Source of the DNA: Ancylobacter koreensis
GTDB taxonomy: Bacteria > Pseudomonadota > Alphaproteobacteria > Rhizobiales > Xanthobacteraceae
Reading direction: 5' to 3'
NCBI RefSeq assembly: GCF_023016525.1
Contig: NZ_JALKCG010000009.1
Coordinates: 59,023-123,022 of the forward strand
Length of the DNA stretch: 64,000 nucleotides
Shown here piece after piece: positions 27,714 to 38,500 of this stretch; the stretch's first letter is position 1, and each line of letters opens with the position of its first letter. The position numbers and the translations under genes were made by a program. Under the pieces are notes generated by a model, which saw nothing but the letters and a program-made list of their open reading frames with translations, was not told the origin of the DNA and made no database searches.

Positions 27714-28823
27714 ATGTCCCGCCTCCTAACGACAATCGCGGCAGGCCTGCTGGCCGCGCTGGCGATCGCGCCGGCGTCGGCGCAGGAGAAGGTCGTGAAC
27801 GTCTACAACTGGTCCGACTACATCGACGAGTCGGTGCTGGAGGAGTTCACCAAGGAAACCGGCATCAAGGTCCGGTACGACGTCTTCGACTCGAACGAGG
27901 TGCTGGAGACCAAGCTCCTCGGCGGCAAGACCGGCTACGACGTGGTGGTGCCGACCGGCTCCTTCCTGCAGCGCCAGATCCAGGCCGGCGTGTTCCTGAA
28001 GCTCGACAAGGCCAAGCTGCCGAACATCCAGTATCAGTGGCCGCTGATCTCCGACCGCCTTGCGGTCTACGATCCCGGCAACGAATACGCCGTGAACTAC
28101 ATGTGGGGCACCACCGGCATCGGCATGAATGTCGACAAGGTGAAGGAGCGCCTCGGCGACATCCCGCTCAACAGCTGGGACATCATCTTCAAGCCGGAAA
28201 TCCTGAAGAAGCTGAAGGATTGCGGCATCTACATGCTCGACGGCCCGGAGGAGATCATTCCCACCGCGCTGCGCTATCTCGGCAAGGACCCGAACTCGAA
28301 GGACCCGAAGGACATCGAGGAGGCCGGCAAGCTGCTGGCCAAGATCCGCCCCTTCATCAAGAAGTTCGATAGCTCGGGCTACATCAACGCGCTTGCCGGC
28401 GGCGACATCTGCATCGCCACGGGCTGGTCGGGCGACGTGTTCCAGGCCAAGGCCCGCGCCGAGGAAGCCGCCGAGAAGACCGGCAAGCCGGCGATCAACA
28501 TCGAGTACGTCATCCCGAAGGAAGGCGCGCTGATGTGGTTCGACAACTTCGCCATCCCGAAGGATGCCCCGCATCCCGACGAGGCGCTGGCCTTCATCAA
28601 CTTCATGATGAAGCCCGAGATCGCGGCGAAGAACTCGAACTACATCTCCTACGCCAGCGGCAGCGAGGGTGCGCAGCAGTTCATCGACAAGGCGATCCTC
28701 GACAATCCGGCGATCTACCCGGACAAGGAGACGCAGGGCAAGCTGTTCACCGTCACCACCTATCCCCAGAAGGTGCAGCGCGTCGTTACCCGCACCTGGA
28801 GCGACTTCAAGCGCGGCAAGTGA
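27714..28823 (+). CDS. Polyamine ABC transporter substrate-binding protein (PotF-like)
   Basis: A 369-residue periplasmic binding protein. Signal peptide MSRLLTTIAAGLLAALAIAP is cleaved near ASAQE. The mature start VVNVYNWSDYIDESVLEEFT is the hallmark of PotD/PotF proteins; further conserved parts are YDVVVPTGSFLQRQIQAGV, EYAVNYMWGTTGIGMN and IATGWSGDVFQA. No permease or ATPase gene follows; a strong terminator comes right after, so the rest of the transporter is elsewhere. The ribosome site GAGGAGAATAGG is clear. Expression is likely joined to the GS-like gene upstream. Confidence 0.95.
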   Translation: MSRLLTTIAAGLLAALAIAPASAQEKVVNVYNWSDYIDESVLEEFTKETGIKVRYDVFDSNEVLETKLLGGKTGYDVVVPTGSFLQRQIQAGVFLKLDKAKLPNIQYQWPLISDRLAVYDPGNEYAVNYMWGTTGIGMNVDKVKERLGDIPLNSWDIIFKPEILKKLKDCGIYMLDGPEEIIPTALRYLGKDPNSKDPKDIEEAGKLLAKIRPFIKKFDSSGYINALAGGDICIATGWSGDVFQAKARAEEAAEKTGKPAINIEYVIPKEGALMWFDNFAIPKDAPHPDEALAFINFMMKPEIAAKNSNYISYASGSEGAQQFIDKAILDNPAIYPDKETQGKLFTVTTYPQKVQRVVTRTWSDFKRGK

Positions 28824-28860
28824 CCGGCGAGCCCGCAGGCCACCGGTTTGCAAGAATGCG

Positions 28861-28887
28861 AAAGGCGCCCTGCGGGGCGCCTTTTTC
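28861..28887 (+). terminator. Rho-independent terminator after potF-like gene
   Basis: A perfect 10-bp stem AAAGGCGCCC/GGGCGCCTTT with a TGCG loop, followed by TT and C. It lies 37 bp after the stop of the binding-protein gene. Confidence 0.92.
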
Positions 28888-28904
28888 GTTTGGTCATCCC
28901 TTGC

Positions 28905-29007
28905 TGTCATTCCGGCCGAGCGGAGCGAGAGCCGGAATCGCGTGCCGACGGAGCGTCCCGATCGCGCGGGCGATCCCGGATCGGCCTTCGGTCATCCGGG
29001 ATGACGG
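28905..29007. repeat. REP-like intergenic element, copy 4
   Basis: It runs from TGTCATTCCGGCCGAGCGGA to CATCCGGGATGACGG with internal complementary segments (GATCCCGGATC). A more divergent copy than those at 4682 and 9228. It fills the gap between the terminator of the potF-like gene and the end of the lpxXL operon. Confidence 0.7.
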
Positions 29008-29053
29008 ATGGGGAAGGGGCGGCGTCGCGCCGCCGTCACGCTGTCCCCGCCGC

Positions 29054-29959
29054 CTACATCCGCCAGCGCTTGTAGAACCAGGTCCACTGGTCGGGGTGCT
29101 CACGCACCCAGGCCTCGACTACCGAGGTGATCGCCTGCATGGCGCCATCCACGTCGATGCGCCCGCTGGCGTCGCGCGGCAGGTCGAGGGCGGGGGTGCA
29201 CTGGATGCGGAAGCGGCCTTCGGGCAGGCGGATGACGCGCACCCCGTGCACCGGGCACTCGTAGAGCCGGGCGAGGCGGGCGATGGTGGGATTGGACGAG
29301 CAGGGCTGCCCGAAGAACTGCACCGTCGGCCCGCCGCGCCGTGCCTGATCCACCAGAATGCCCAGATGCTTGCCCTGATCGAGCACGGCGGCGAGCTCGA
29401 ACACCGCGACATGCGAGGCGGCGACCAGGTTTCCCATAACCTGGCTGCGGGCGTTGAACAGCAGGTCGGCAAAGAAGGAATTGTCCGGCGCGCGGAACAG
29501 CACCGCGCTGTTCAGCCCCTGCGCCGCTGCCGCGATGGCCGGCAGCTCCCAGTTGGCGAGATGGGCGGTGAAGACGAGGGCCGGCTTGCCGTCGATCCGC
29601 ATGGCCACGAAGTTCGAGACGCCCGTGGTCTCGATCCGGCTCTTCGACGGCTCCCACATATTGTACTGCCAGATGCGGTCGAGATGGACGAACTCGCCCG
29701 CCATGCGGCCGAGATTGTCCCACATGCCGACCGCGATCGCCTCGCGCTCGGCCTCGGTCTTCTCGGGGTAGGCGCGGCGCAGATTGTTGAGCGTGACCCG
29801 GTGGATCGAGGTGTAAGGCCCGATCATGCGGGCCCAGAAGCCGCCGTTCCACGAGGCAAAGCGTGGCGGCTGCAGGCGCAGCAGCCGCATGAGCGTCCAC
29901 ACGCTCGCCGACAGGGTGGCATCGCGCAGCCGGAGGTGCCAGGGGCGGGCAGGGGGCAT
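29054..29959 (-). CDS. lpxXL: Lipid A very-long-chain acyltransferase
   Basis: A 301-residue LpxL/HtrB-family inner-membrane acyltransferase. The catalytic HX4E motif is HLANWE in ALVFTAHLANWELPAIAA, and VLFRAPDNSFFADLLFN and GILVDQARRGGPTVQFFGQP are the expected downstream blocks. In rhizobia LpxXL moves the 27-hydroxyoctacosanoyl chain from AcpXL to lipid A. It is the last gene of the acpXL operon here, 32 bp after adh2XL. The ATG at 29959 is used; the frame continues upstream only as a shadow of adh2XL. Confidence 0.93.
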   Translation of the reverse strand: MPPARPWHLRLRDATLSASVWTLMRLLRLQPPRFASWNGGFWARMIGPYTSIHRVTLNNLRRAYPEKTEAEREAIAVGMWDNLGRMAGEFVHLDRIWQYNMWEPSKSRIETTGVSNFVAMRIDGKPALVFTAHLANWELPAIAAAAQGLNSAVLFRAPDNSFFADLLFNARSQVMGNLVAASHVAVFELAAVLDQGKHLGILVDQARRGGPTVQFFGQPCSSNPTIARLARLYECPVHGVRVIRLPEGRFRIQCTPALDLPRDASGRIDVDGAMQAITSVVEAWVREHPDQWTWFYKRWRM

Positions 29960-29991
29960 CGGGAGGCCGGGTTGTCGGGACGGGTCCGCGT

Positions 29992-31020
29992 TCAGAAGGT
30001 GATGACGACCTTGCCGAAGACGCGGCGGGTTTCCAGACGCTCCAGCCCAGCGCCGAAATCCTCCAGCGGGTACTGGGAATCGATCACCGGCAGCACGCCG
30101 CGCTCCATGCGCTTGAGCCCGTCGGCTATGGCGCGGATGGGCGCGCCGAAGGAGCCGATGATGCGATACTGGCGCTGGAAGAGCTGCATCAGGTTCATGT
30201 TCACCGACACGCCCGAGGTCGAGCCGCAGGTGACGAGGCGCGCGCCCGGCCGCATGGAGAGCAGCGAGCCGTTCCACGTCTCGGCGCCGACATGCTCGAA
30301 CACGACGTCGACGCCCTTCTTCTTGGTGATCTTGCGCACCTCGTGCTCGAAGCGGTCGGTGCGGTAGTTGATGGCGTGGTCGGCGCCGAGCGCCAGCGCC
30401 TTGGCGCATTTCTCGTCGTCGCCGGCGGTGGTGATGACGGTGCAGCCGATCTCCTTCGCCATGCGGATCGCCACCGTGCCGATGCCCGAACCGGCGGCGT
30501 GCACCAGCACGGTCTCGCCCGGCTCCAGCTTGGCGTTGTCGAACAGCATGTGCTCGACGGTGGAGAAGGTGACGGGCGCGGTGGCCGCGTCGGCCCAGGA
30601 GATGCCCTCCGGGATCGGCACGCAGAGCCGGTCCTTGATGTTCAGCGTGTCGCGGGCGAAGCCGTCGACATGGAAGCCCATGACGCCGGCGACCTCCTCG
30701 CAGAGATTGTCGCGGCCCTGCCGGCACATGCGGCACTGGCCGCAGGTCAGCGCGCCGTACATGGCGACCTTGGAGCCCGGCTTGAAGCGGGTGACGCCCT
30801 CGCCGACGGCCGTGACCTCGCCCACCGCCTCGGCGCCGACGACGAGCGGCATCTTGCGCTTGGCGAAGGCCATGCCGCGCCAGCCCCACACGTCGATATG
30901 GTTCAGCGCGAGCGCCTTGACGGAGACCTGCACCTCGCCCGCTTCCGGCGCGCCGGGCTCCGGCAGGTCGGTGAGGATGAGTTCGCGGTCGGACACCAGC
31001 TGAAGCGCGCGCATGGACAA
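29992..31020 (-). CDS. adh2XL: Zinc-type alcohol dehydrogenase/enoyl reductase of the VLCFA cluster
   Basis: A 342-residue MDR-family oxidoreductase. The structural-zinc Cys cluster CGQCRMCRQGRDNLC is kept, the cofactor loop is VLVHAAGSGIGTVAIRMAK, and the N-terminus ALALNHIDVWGWRGMAF is typical. Position between the ketosynthase/SDR genes and lpxXL identifies it as Adh2XL of the lipid A very-long-chain fatty acid operon. Its exact step is not settled; an enoyl-reductase role would complete the elongation cycle (inference). Confidence 0.9.
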   Translation of the reverse strand: MSMRALQLVSDRELILTDLPEPGAPEAGEVQVSVKALALNHIDVWGWRGMAFAKRKMPLVVGAEAVGEVTAVGEGVTRFKPGSKVAMYGALTCGQCRMCRQGRDNLCEEVAGVMGFHVDGFARDTLNIKDRLCVPIPEGISWADAATAPVTFSTVEHMLFDNAKLEPGETVLVHAAGSGIGTVAIRMAKEIGCTVITTAGDDEKCAKALALGADHAINYRTDRFEHEVRKITKKKGVDVVFEHVGAETWNGSLLSMRPGARLVTCGSTSGVSVNMNLMQLFQRQYRIIGSFGAPIRAIADGLKRMERGVLPVIDSQYPLEDFGAGLERLETRRVFGKVVITF

Positions 31021-31114
31021 CTCCGGGCAATGGCGGCGGAGGGGCCGCCCATCGCCTCATACGAGGAAAGGGCGCAGCCGGATGCCGCCGGAAGGACGAG
31101 GGTGGATAGCTAAA

Positions 31115-31867
31115 TCAGCGCTGGATGGCTAGTGCGGCGGTGAGGCCGCCATCCACCGGCAGGGTCGCGCCGGTGACGTAGGCGGCGCCCGGCGACAGCA
31201 GGAAGGAGACAACCCCCGCCACGTCCTCGGGCCGCGCGAAGCGGCCGGCCGGGATCTGCTTCTCGACATTGGCGCGATAGGCGGCATAGGGCGCCAGCAT
31301 CGCCGTGTCGACGAAGCCGGGGGCGACGACGTTCACCGTCACGCCGCGCCGCGCGCTCTCGATGGCGAGCGTACGGCAATAGCCGGCCAGCGCCGCCTTG
31401 GAGCCGGCATAGATGGCGTTGCCGGCATTGGCGACGTCGGCGGCGATGGAGCCGATGGCGACGATGCGCCCGGCGCGGGCGCGCGTCATCGGCCGCACCA
31501 GCGCGCCCACCAGCTTCACGAAAGACCAGTAATTCACCTGCATGAGCTGCTCGGCGCGGTGCTGGTCGACGATGGCCGCCAGCGTGTCGTAGCTCATGCC
31601 GGCATTGTGGATGAAGCCGTAATAGGCCGGCTCCTCGGCGATGATCGCGGCGAAGGCTTCGACGGCCGCCTTGTCGGCGAGGTCGAGCGCGCGCGCCTCG
31701 ACGGCGGCGTCGGCCTTCTCGGCCTTGATGCCGGCGATGAGCGCCTGCGCCTCGGCTTCCGCCGTGCGCACGGTGAACACCACCTCGAAGCCCGCCAGCG
31801 CGAGCGCACGCACGATGGCGGCGCCGACGCCGCGACCGCCGCCGGTGACGAGGACACGCTGGCTCAT
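31115..31867 (-). CDS. SDR reductase (FabG-like) in the VLCFA operon
   Basis: A 250-residue short-chain reductase: VLVTGGGRGVGAAIVRALAL cofactor loop, FIHNAGMSYD, catalytic Ser in IVAIGSIAADVANAGNAIYA, YxxxK in YAGSKAALAGYC, and a C-terminal YVTGATLPVDGG typical of 3-oxoacyl-ACP reductases. It lies inside the acpXL operon between fabF1XL (123-bp gap) and adh2XL (94-bp gap). As I recall the well-described rhizobial clusters, they go directly from fabF1XL to adh2XL, so this is an addition that could supply the keto-reduction step. A 14-bp tandem repeat covers its start codon. Confidence 0.9.
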   Translation of the reverse strand: MSQRVLVTGGGRGVGAAIVRALALAGFEVVFTVRTAEAEAQALIAGIKAEKADAAVEARALDLADKAAVEAFAAIIAEEPAYYGFIHNAGMSYDTLAAIVDQHRAEQLMQVNYWSFVKLVGALVRPMTRARAGRIVAIGSIAADVANAGNAIYAGSKAALAGYCRTLAIESARRGVTVNVVAPGFVDTAMLAPYAAYRANVEKQIPAGRFARPEDVAGVVSFLLSPGAAYVTGATLPVDGGLTAALAIQR

Positions 31868-31891
31868 GGACGCATTCTCATGGACGCATTC
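31864..31891. repeat. 14-bp perfect tandem repeat over the SDR start codon
   Basis: TCATGGACGCATTC occurs twice in direct succession (31864-31877, 31878-31891). The first copy carries the ATG of the SDR gene on the minus strand, and the second puts another ATG 14 bp upstream, out of frame. Confidence 0.9.
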
Positions 31892-31938
31892 CTTTCCTCG
31901 CCGCGCTGGCCTGCGGGCGCGGGCGGCGCGAAACGACA

Positions 31939-31961
31939 GTGGCCGGGACAGGCCCGGCCAC
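31939..31961 (-). other. Perfect hairpin in the fabF1XL-SDR gap
   Basis: GTGGCCGGG-N5-CCCGGCCAC, a 9-bp stem inside the operon. On the minus strand only TTT, not a full T tract, follows a few bases later. It could be a processing or attenuation structure, or a remnant of the REP-like family, which shares GGCCGGG. Confidence 0.45.
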
Positions 31962-31990
31962 CGCGTTCGTCATGTGAAGAGGCTTGCCCG

Positions 31991-33271
<1,281 letters not shown>

Positions 33272-33313
33272 GATCTGCTCCTCGGAAGCGATGCGCTTCC
33301 GCCTTGTGCGAGG

Positions 33314-34495
33314 TCAGTCGACGCGCTCGACCAGCGCGACGCCTTCCCCACGCCAATGCCCCACTGCGGTGACGATGGCACGGGAAAGCGTGCCGTCGAA
33401 AGGCTTTTCCAGCGGCTCGCCGGCGAGCGGGGCGAAAAGCCGCCCCTCGGCGACGCACAGCGCGGCGAGCGCCAGCGCGACCGGCATCTGCGCCTCCAGC
33501 CCGTGGCCGACGCGATCCGTCACCGAGCGCACCGGCAGGCCGGAGCGGGCCAGCACGGCGGCTTCCGCCTGGGTCGGCTCGGGCGCGCCGCAGGCGGCGG
33601 AGAGAATGGCGGTGCCTTCGGTGACGCCGGCCTCAGCCGTCTTCACGAGCTGCTCGATCACCGCCTCGACGGCGCCCGGCTCGTTACGCTGCGCACGCTC
33701 GGACCACACGCCGGAGAGCTTGGCGATGGGCTTGGCGCCGCGAGCGGTCGCGTGCTCGGGCGATTCCAGCACCAGGAAGGCGCCGGCCGAACCGGTCGGC
33801 ACGCCCTTAGGATCGGCCAGCACCGGCGCCCAGGGGGCGTGGCGGGCGAGGCGCTTGAGCGCGAAGAGCAGCAGCATGTCGCGCCGCTCGGCATTGTAGG
33901 CGCCGCCGACGAGGGCGATCTCGCTGGTGCCGGCCGCGATGCGCGACCAGCCGATGCGCACCGCGTCGGTGCCCGAGCTTTCCTCGCCCATGAAGGTGCG
34001 CGAGGAGCCGGTGACGCCGTGCACAATGGAGATGTTGCCGGCCAGAAGGTTGGAGAGCTGGGCCAGGAACAGCGTCGGGCGCAGGTTCGACTGGAGCTGC
34101 TCGTTGAGGAAGACGTCGGGCTTGGGCTGCTTCTCGATCTCGGTGAGGATGGCGCCGTCGACCGTCTGGTCGCGCTCGCCGCCGCCCGCCGCCACCACCA
34201 TGTCGGTGGTGCCCAGAATGTCCTTGTCGCCCTTGATGCCGGCGGAATCGAGCGCAAGGCCGGCCGCGTAGGTGCCGATGCGCTGCCACGGCTCCATCTG
34301 CCGCTGGTCGCCCTTCTTGGGGATCTGCGCGTCGAAATTGATCTTCGCCAGCGGGTGGACGAGGTAGGGCGCGAAGCTCTCCTCGTCGATCACCGTGGTG
34401 CCGGCAGACAGCGCTTCCCAATGGGCGATCGGGCCTTCACCCAGCGAGGAGACGATCCCGATGCCGGTGATCCAGACGTCGCGACGATCAGACAT
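33314..34495 (-). CDS. fabF2XL: Ketosynthase-fold protein lacking the active-site Cys
   Basis: A 393-residue member of the KAS II fold (VWITGIGIVSSLGEG at the N-terminus, GSAGAFLVLESPEHA in the core), in the fabF2XL position of the cluster. Aligning by eye from the EIALVGGAY strand, the nucleophile position is Glu (about 172, in TFMGEESSGTDAV) instead of Cys. The first His is replaced (ILSAACGAPEPTQAEA instead of NAHGTSTP) and the Lys before the second His is lost (VTDRVGHGLEA); only that His stays. So it should not condense on its own and probably pairs with FabF1XL. Its start codon lies in one copy of a 19-bp tandem repeat. Confidence 0.92.
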   Translation of the reverse strand: MSDRRDVWITGIGIVSSLGEGPIAHWEALSAGTTVIDEESFAPYLVHPLAKINFDAQIPKKGDQRQMEPWQRIGTYAAGLALDSAGIKGDKDILGTTDMVVAAGGGERDQTVDGAILTEIEKQPKPDVFLNEQLQSNLRPTLFLAQLSNLLAGNISIVHGVTGSSRTFMGEESSGTDAVRIGWSRIAAGTSEIALVGGAYNAERRDMLLLFALKRLARHAPWAPVLADPKGVPTGSAGAFLVLESPEHATARGAKPIAKLSGVWSERAQRNEPGAVEAVIEQLVKTAEAGVTEGTAILSAACGAPEPTQAEAAVLARSGLPVRSVTDRVGHGLEAQMPVALALAALCVAEGRLFAPLAGEPLEKPFDGTLSRAIVTAVGHWRGEGVALVERVD

Positions 34496-34526
34496 GCGTC
34501 AGGCTTTCAGACATGCGTCAGGCTTT
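34489..34526. repeat. 19-bp perfect tandem repeat at the fabZXL/fabF2XL junction
   Basis: CAGACATGCGTCAGGCTTT is present twice in succession (34489-34507 and 34508-34526). Copy 1 carries the fabF2XL start codon and copy 2 the last codons and stop of fabZXL. Without the duplication the fabZXL stop would overlap the fabF2XL start. Confidence 0.92.
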
Positions 34527-35019
34527 CCTGGCACGCCCCTTCGCCGGCGGCCGGCGCGTCGCCCATCGGCATGCCGATGCGCTTGGCGGTCGACAGCAGG
34601 TAGCCGCGCAGCTCGGGCGCCGGGAAGGGCATGGTCTTGAGGGTTATATCGGCGTTGCAGACGAGCTTGCCCTCGACCCTGCCCTCGGCCTTGAGCCGGG
34701 CATAGCCCGAGCCGTCATGTTCGAGGCGGGAGAACACCTCGATCACCTGACCGGGGGTCACGAAGGTGCGCAGCTTGCCCTTGTCGACCGAGGCGAGGAA
34801 CGCCATGCGGTCGTAATTGTGCAGGCGCAGCGCCAGCATGCCGCTGGTCTGCGCCATGATCTCGAACAGCAGCACGCCGGGCAGCAGCGGGTGGCCGGGG
34901 AAATGGCCTTCGAAGATCGGGCTTTCGTCCGGGACCGTGTTGGCGGTCCGCAACGTGCGGGCCTCGAGATCGAGCTCGAGGACCTTGTCGATCATCTGGA
35001 AATATTCGAGCCGCATCAC
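34507..35019 (-). CDS. fabZXL: 3-hydroxyacyl-ACP dehydratase of the VLCFA cluster
   Basis: A 170-residue hot-dog fold dehydratase. The catalytic His lies in IFEGHFPGHPLLPGVLLFE, followed by the helix IMAQTSGMLALRLHN with residues of the second catalytic position. It has an extra C-terminal tail of about 30 residues compared with ordinary FabZ. It dehydrates 3-hydroxyacyl-AcpXL during very-long-chain synthesis. It lies 34 bp after acpXL. ATGs at 35019 and 35016 are both possible starts. Confidence 0.94.
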   Translation of the reverse strand: MMRLEYFQMIDKVLELDLEARTLRTANTVPDESPIFEGHFPGHPLLPGVLLFEIMAQTSGMLALRLHNYDRMAFLASVDKGKLRTFVTPGQVIEVFSRLEHDGSGYARLKAEGRVEGKLVCNADITLKTMPFPAPELRGYLLSTAKRIGMPMGDAPAAGEGACQESLTHV

Positions 35020-35053
35020 CCGGTCCTGCGCACGCGCCGTTGCCTGTCCGCGA

Positions 35054-35335
35054 TCAGGCGGACTTGGCGGCGATCAGCTCGTCGATGCGGGCCACGAGAT
35101 TCTTGAGCACGAAGTACTGCTCGGTGGTGGCCTTGCCCTCGTTCACTTCCTGCGTCCAGCTTTCCAGCGGAAGCTTGATGCCGAACGCCTTGTCGATGGC
35201 GAAGGCGATGTCGAGGAAGTCCAGGCTGTCGATGCCGAGATCGTCGATCGCGTGGCTCTCCGGCGTGATGTTCTCGCGCGGGATGTCGCACGTCTCGGCA
35301 ATGATGTTGGCAACGGTCTCGAACGTGGTCGACAT
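35054..35335 (-). CDS. acpXL: Acyl carrier protein for very-long-chain fatty acids
   Basis: A 93-residue carrier protein. The 4'-phosphopantetheine Ser is in [20 protein letters not shown]. The sequence [15 protein letters not shown] and the C-terminal [18 protein letters not shown] mark it as AcpXL, the specialised carrier for the 27-hydroxyoctacosanoyl chain of lipid A, rather than the ordinary AcpP. First gene of the seven-gene minus-strand operon. The ATG at 35335 is the family start; the frame reaches 35371 without sense. Confidence 0.96.
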   Translation of the reverse strand: MSTTFETVANIIAETCDIPRENITPESHAIDDLGIDSLDFLDIAFAIDKAFGIKLPLESWTQEVNEGKATTEQYFVLKNLVARIDELIAAKSA

Positions 35336-35591
35336 GAAAGGCCTCTGGTCTCGGCGGCCGCGTCCGGCCACGGTTGAATCGGTTCTCCGTCGCCGGGCGA
35401 CGGCGTGACCCTTTAGATGATGACGGCCCGTATACCTAAGCGCGGACGGCTATTCAATGGCGCCGGCGTGGCAATCCTCGGCTGTGTGACATCCGTGCCG
35501 CCGCGTGGGGAACGGTCCTGTCATGGTCCGCGCACCGGATTCGTCCTATCGTTCCGGCAACGCAGCTTAGCGTCTTCGTGGGGGTGGTGTC

Positions 35592-38500
35592 ATGGTCGCG
35601 ATTTCGTTGGCCTTTTCGGGGCTTTCGCGGGTGGTGGCGGGTGCGGTGATCGTGGCGGCGCTGGCCGCTCCGGCGGCGGCGCAGACCGCGCCACCCGCCA
35701 AGCCTGCGGCGAGCGGCACGCAGCCTGCCAAGCCCGCCGCGAGCGGCGCCCAGCCGGCGAAGCCCCTGACCAATGCAGCCCAGCAGGCCGGAAAGGCGGC
35801 GTCGGACGCGCTGCCCGCCACCTATTCGCGCCCGGACCTCGTGGAGGCGGCGCGCCGGCTGCAGGCGCTGCTGCACCGCGACCGCTCCCCGCTCGCCAAG
35901 CCGGCCGCCCAGCTTCGCAAGGACGCCGATGCGGCGCTGGCGGCGGGCGATGCGCGCAGCGCGGCGGAGATCTATGGCCGGCTGGCGCAGGCGAGCCCGG
36001 CCGATGCCGGCCTGTGGCAGCGCCTCTCGCGTGCCCTCTCGCGCATCAAGCCGAAGGATGACGAGAACGCCGACACCTTCCTCGAACGCGCGCAGGCCGC
36101 GGCCTTCATCGCCTACCGCACCGCCGCCACCCGCGCCCAGCAGGCCGACGCGCTGTTCGCCATCGGGCATCTCTACGACCAGCGCTCGCTCTGGCGGCCG
36201 GCGCTCGACACGCTGGCGAGCGCGCTCGCCTATGTGGACGTGCCCGACCAGCGCGCCTTCTACGACAAGCTGCGCGAGGAGCGCGGCTTCCGCCTCCTCG
36301 ACTACAGCGTCGATTCGGACGCGGCGAACCCGCGCATCTGCGTGCAATTCTCCGAGCCGCTGGCCGGCGGCGGTCAGGATTATTCGGCCTATGTGACGCT
36401 GAGCGGTCCCGGCGGGAAGATCGACAAGCCGGCGGTGACGAGCGAGGCGAGCCAGCTCTGCGTCGAGGGGCTGAAGCATGGCGAAAGCTATGAGATGAAG
36501 CTGCGGCAGGGGCTGCCGTCCTCCATCGCCGCCGAGCCGCTGCGCGAGAGCGCCGACCTCACCATCTATGTGCGCGACCGCAAGCCGGGCGTGCGCTTCA
36601 CCGGCCGCAGCTACGTGCTGCCGCGCACCGGCCCGCGGGGCATTCCGGTGGTGAGCGTGAACACCTCGCGCGTCGGGGTCGAGATGTTCCGCATCGGCGA
36701 CCGCAGCCTGATTCCGACCGCGCTCGACGGCGATTTCCGCCGCGACATCGCGGGCTACGACGTCCAGCAACTCAAGGACGGCAAGGCCGAGCTTGTGTTC
36801 AAGGGCGAGCTCGACACCGCCTCGCCGCTCAACGAGGACGTCACCACCTCGCTGCCCGTCGACGAGGCGGTGGGCATGCTGGCGCCCGGCGTCTATGCGC
36901 TCACGGCCCGTCCGGCGGGCGAGGCCGCCGACCCGAACGACGACTGGGGCTCGCGCGCGACGCAGTGGTTCGTCGTCTCCGATCTCGGCCTCACCGCGCT
37001 TTCGGGCAGCAACGGGCTGACCGTTCTGGTGCGCGCGCTCGGCAGCGCGCAGCCGCTGGAAGGCGTCGAACTGCGCCTGCTCGCCAAGTCGAACGAGGTG
37101 CTGGCGACCGCCCGCACGGATGCGAGCGGCACGGGCACCTTCGATGCCGGGATGATGCGCGGCAAGGACGGCTTCGCGCCCACCGTCGTGGTGGCGCAGG
37201 CGAAGGAGGGCGACTACGCCTTCCTCTCGCTGGACGACCAGGCGTTCGACCTCACCGACCGGGGTGTGGGTGGGAGGGCGGCGCCGGAGAAGCTCGACGC
37301 CTTCGTCACCACCGAGCGCGGCGTCTATCGCTCCGGCGAGACGGTGCACGTCACCGCGCTGCTGCGCGCGCCCCAGGTGGCGGCGGCGCGCGGCATCCCG
37401 CTCACCCTCGTGCTGAAGCGCCCCGACGGCGTGGAGGAGCGCCGCGTGCTGGCGGAGGATGCCGGCGCGGGCGGGCGGACAGTCGGCTTCGCGCTTATGG
37501 GCGACGCCATGACGGGCACCTGGCGCGTGGAGGCTTATGCCGACCCGCGCGGCGCCCCGACCGGTGCGACCACCTTCCTGCTGGAAGACTATGTGCCCGA
37601 GCGGCTGGCGCTCGACATCTCCTCTGCCGCCACGGATATTGCGCCGGGCACGCCGGTGACGGTGGCGGCGGACGGGCGCTGGCTGTTCGGCCCGCCGGCC
37701 GCCGGCCTCGATGTCGAGGGCGAGATCGAAGTGCGCGTCGCCGACCAGCGCCCCGGTCTTGCCGGCTGGCGCTTCGGCCGGCCGGATGACGGCTTCACGC
37801 CGGTGCGCGAGCCGCTCGCCGCCTCCGCCGTGACGGATGCGCAGGGCAAGGCGAGCCTTGCCGCCAGCCTGCCCACGCTGCCGCCGAGCGCCCGCCCGCT
37901 GGAGGCGGAGATCTTCGTGTCACTCAATGAAGGGGGCGGGCGGGCGGTGCGCCGCTCGCTGGTGCTGCCGGTGCGGCCCAATGGCGTCGGCATCGGTGTG
38001 AAACCGCTCTTCGAAGGCGCCGGCCCGGGCGAGAACGCGCAGGCGGGCTTCGAGGTGCAGGCCTTCGACGCTGCCGGCGCGCCGGTGGCGCTCAAAGCCG
38101 GGCGATGGGCGCTCTATCGGCTGGAGACGCGCTACCAGTGGTATCGCCTCGGCGGCGCCTGGGATTTCGAGCCGGTAGAAAGCGTCGCCAAGGTCGCCGA
38201 CGGCGCGGTGGAACTCACCGGCGGCGTGCCGGCGCGGCTCAGCGTGCCGGTCGGCTGGGGCCGCTACCGGCTGGAGGTGAGCGACGGGCGCATCGCCACC
38301 GCCGTGCCCTTCGAGGCCGGCTGGGGCGGCGGGGCCACCGCCGACGCGCCCGACCGGCTCGACGTCGGGCTCGACAAGTCCCAGTACAATGACGGCGAGA
38401 CCGTGAGGGTGAACCTCACCAGCCGCTATGCCGGCTCGGCCACCGTGCTCATCGTCGGCGACGGCGTGCTCGCCTCGAAGACGCTGGACGTTCCCGCCGG

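Noticed and set aside
33314..34495. fabF2XL as a frameshifted or mis-sequenced ketosynthase
   Set aside because: The frame is continuous and full length, the motifs change by substitution at several separated places, and its position in the cluster matches the known second ketosynthase gene.
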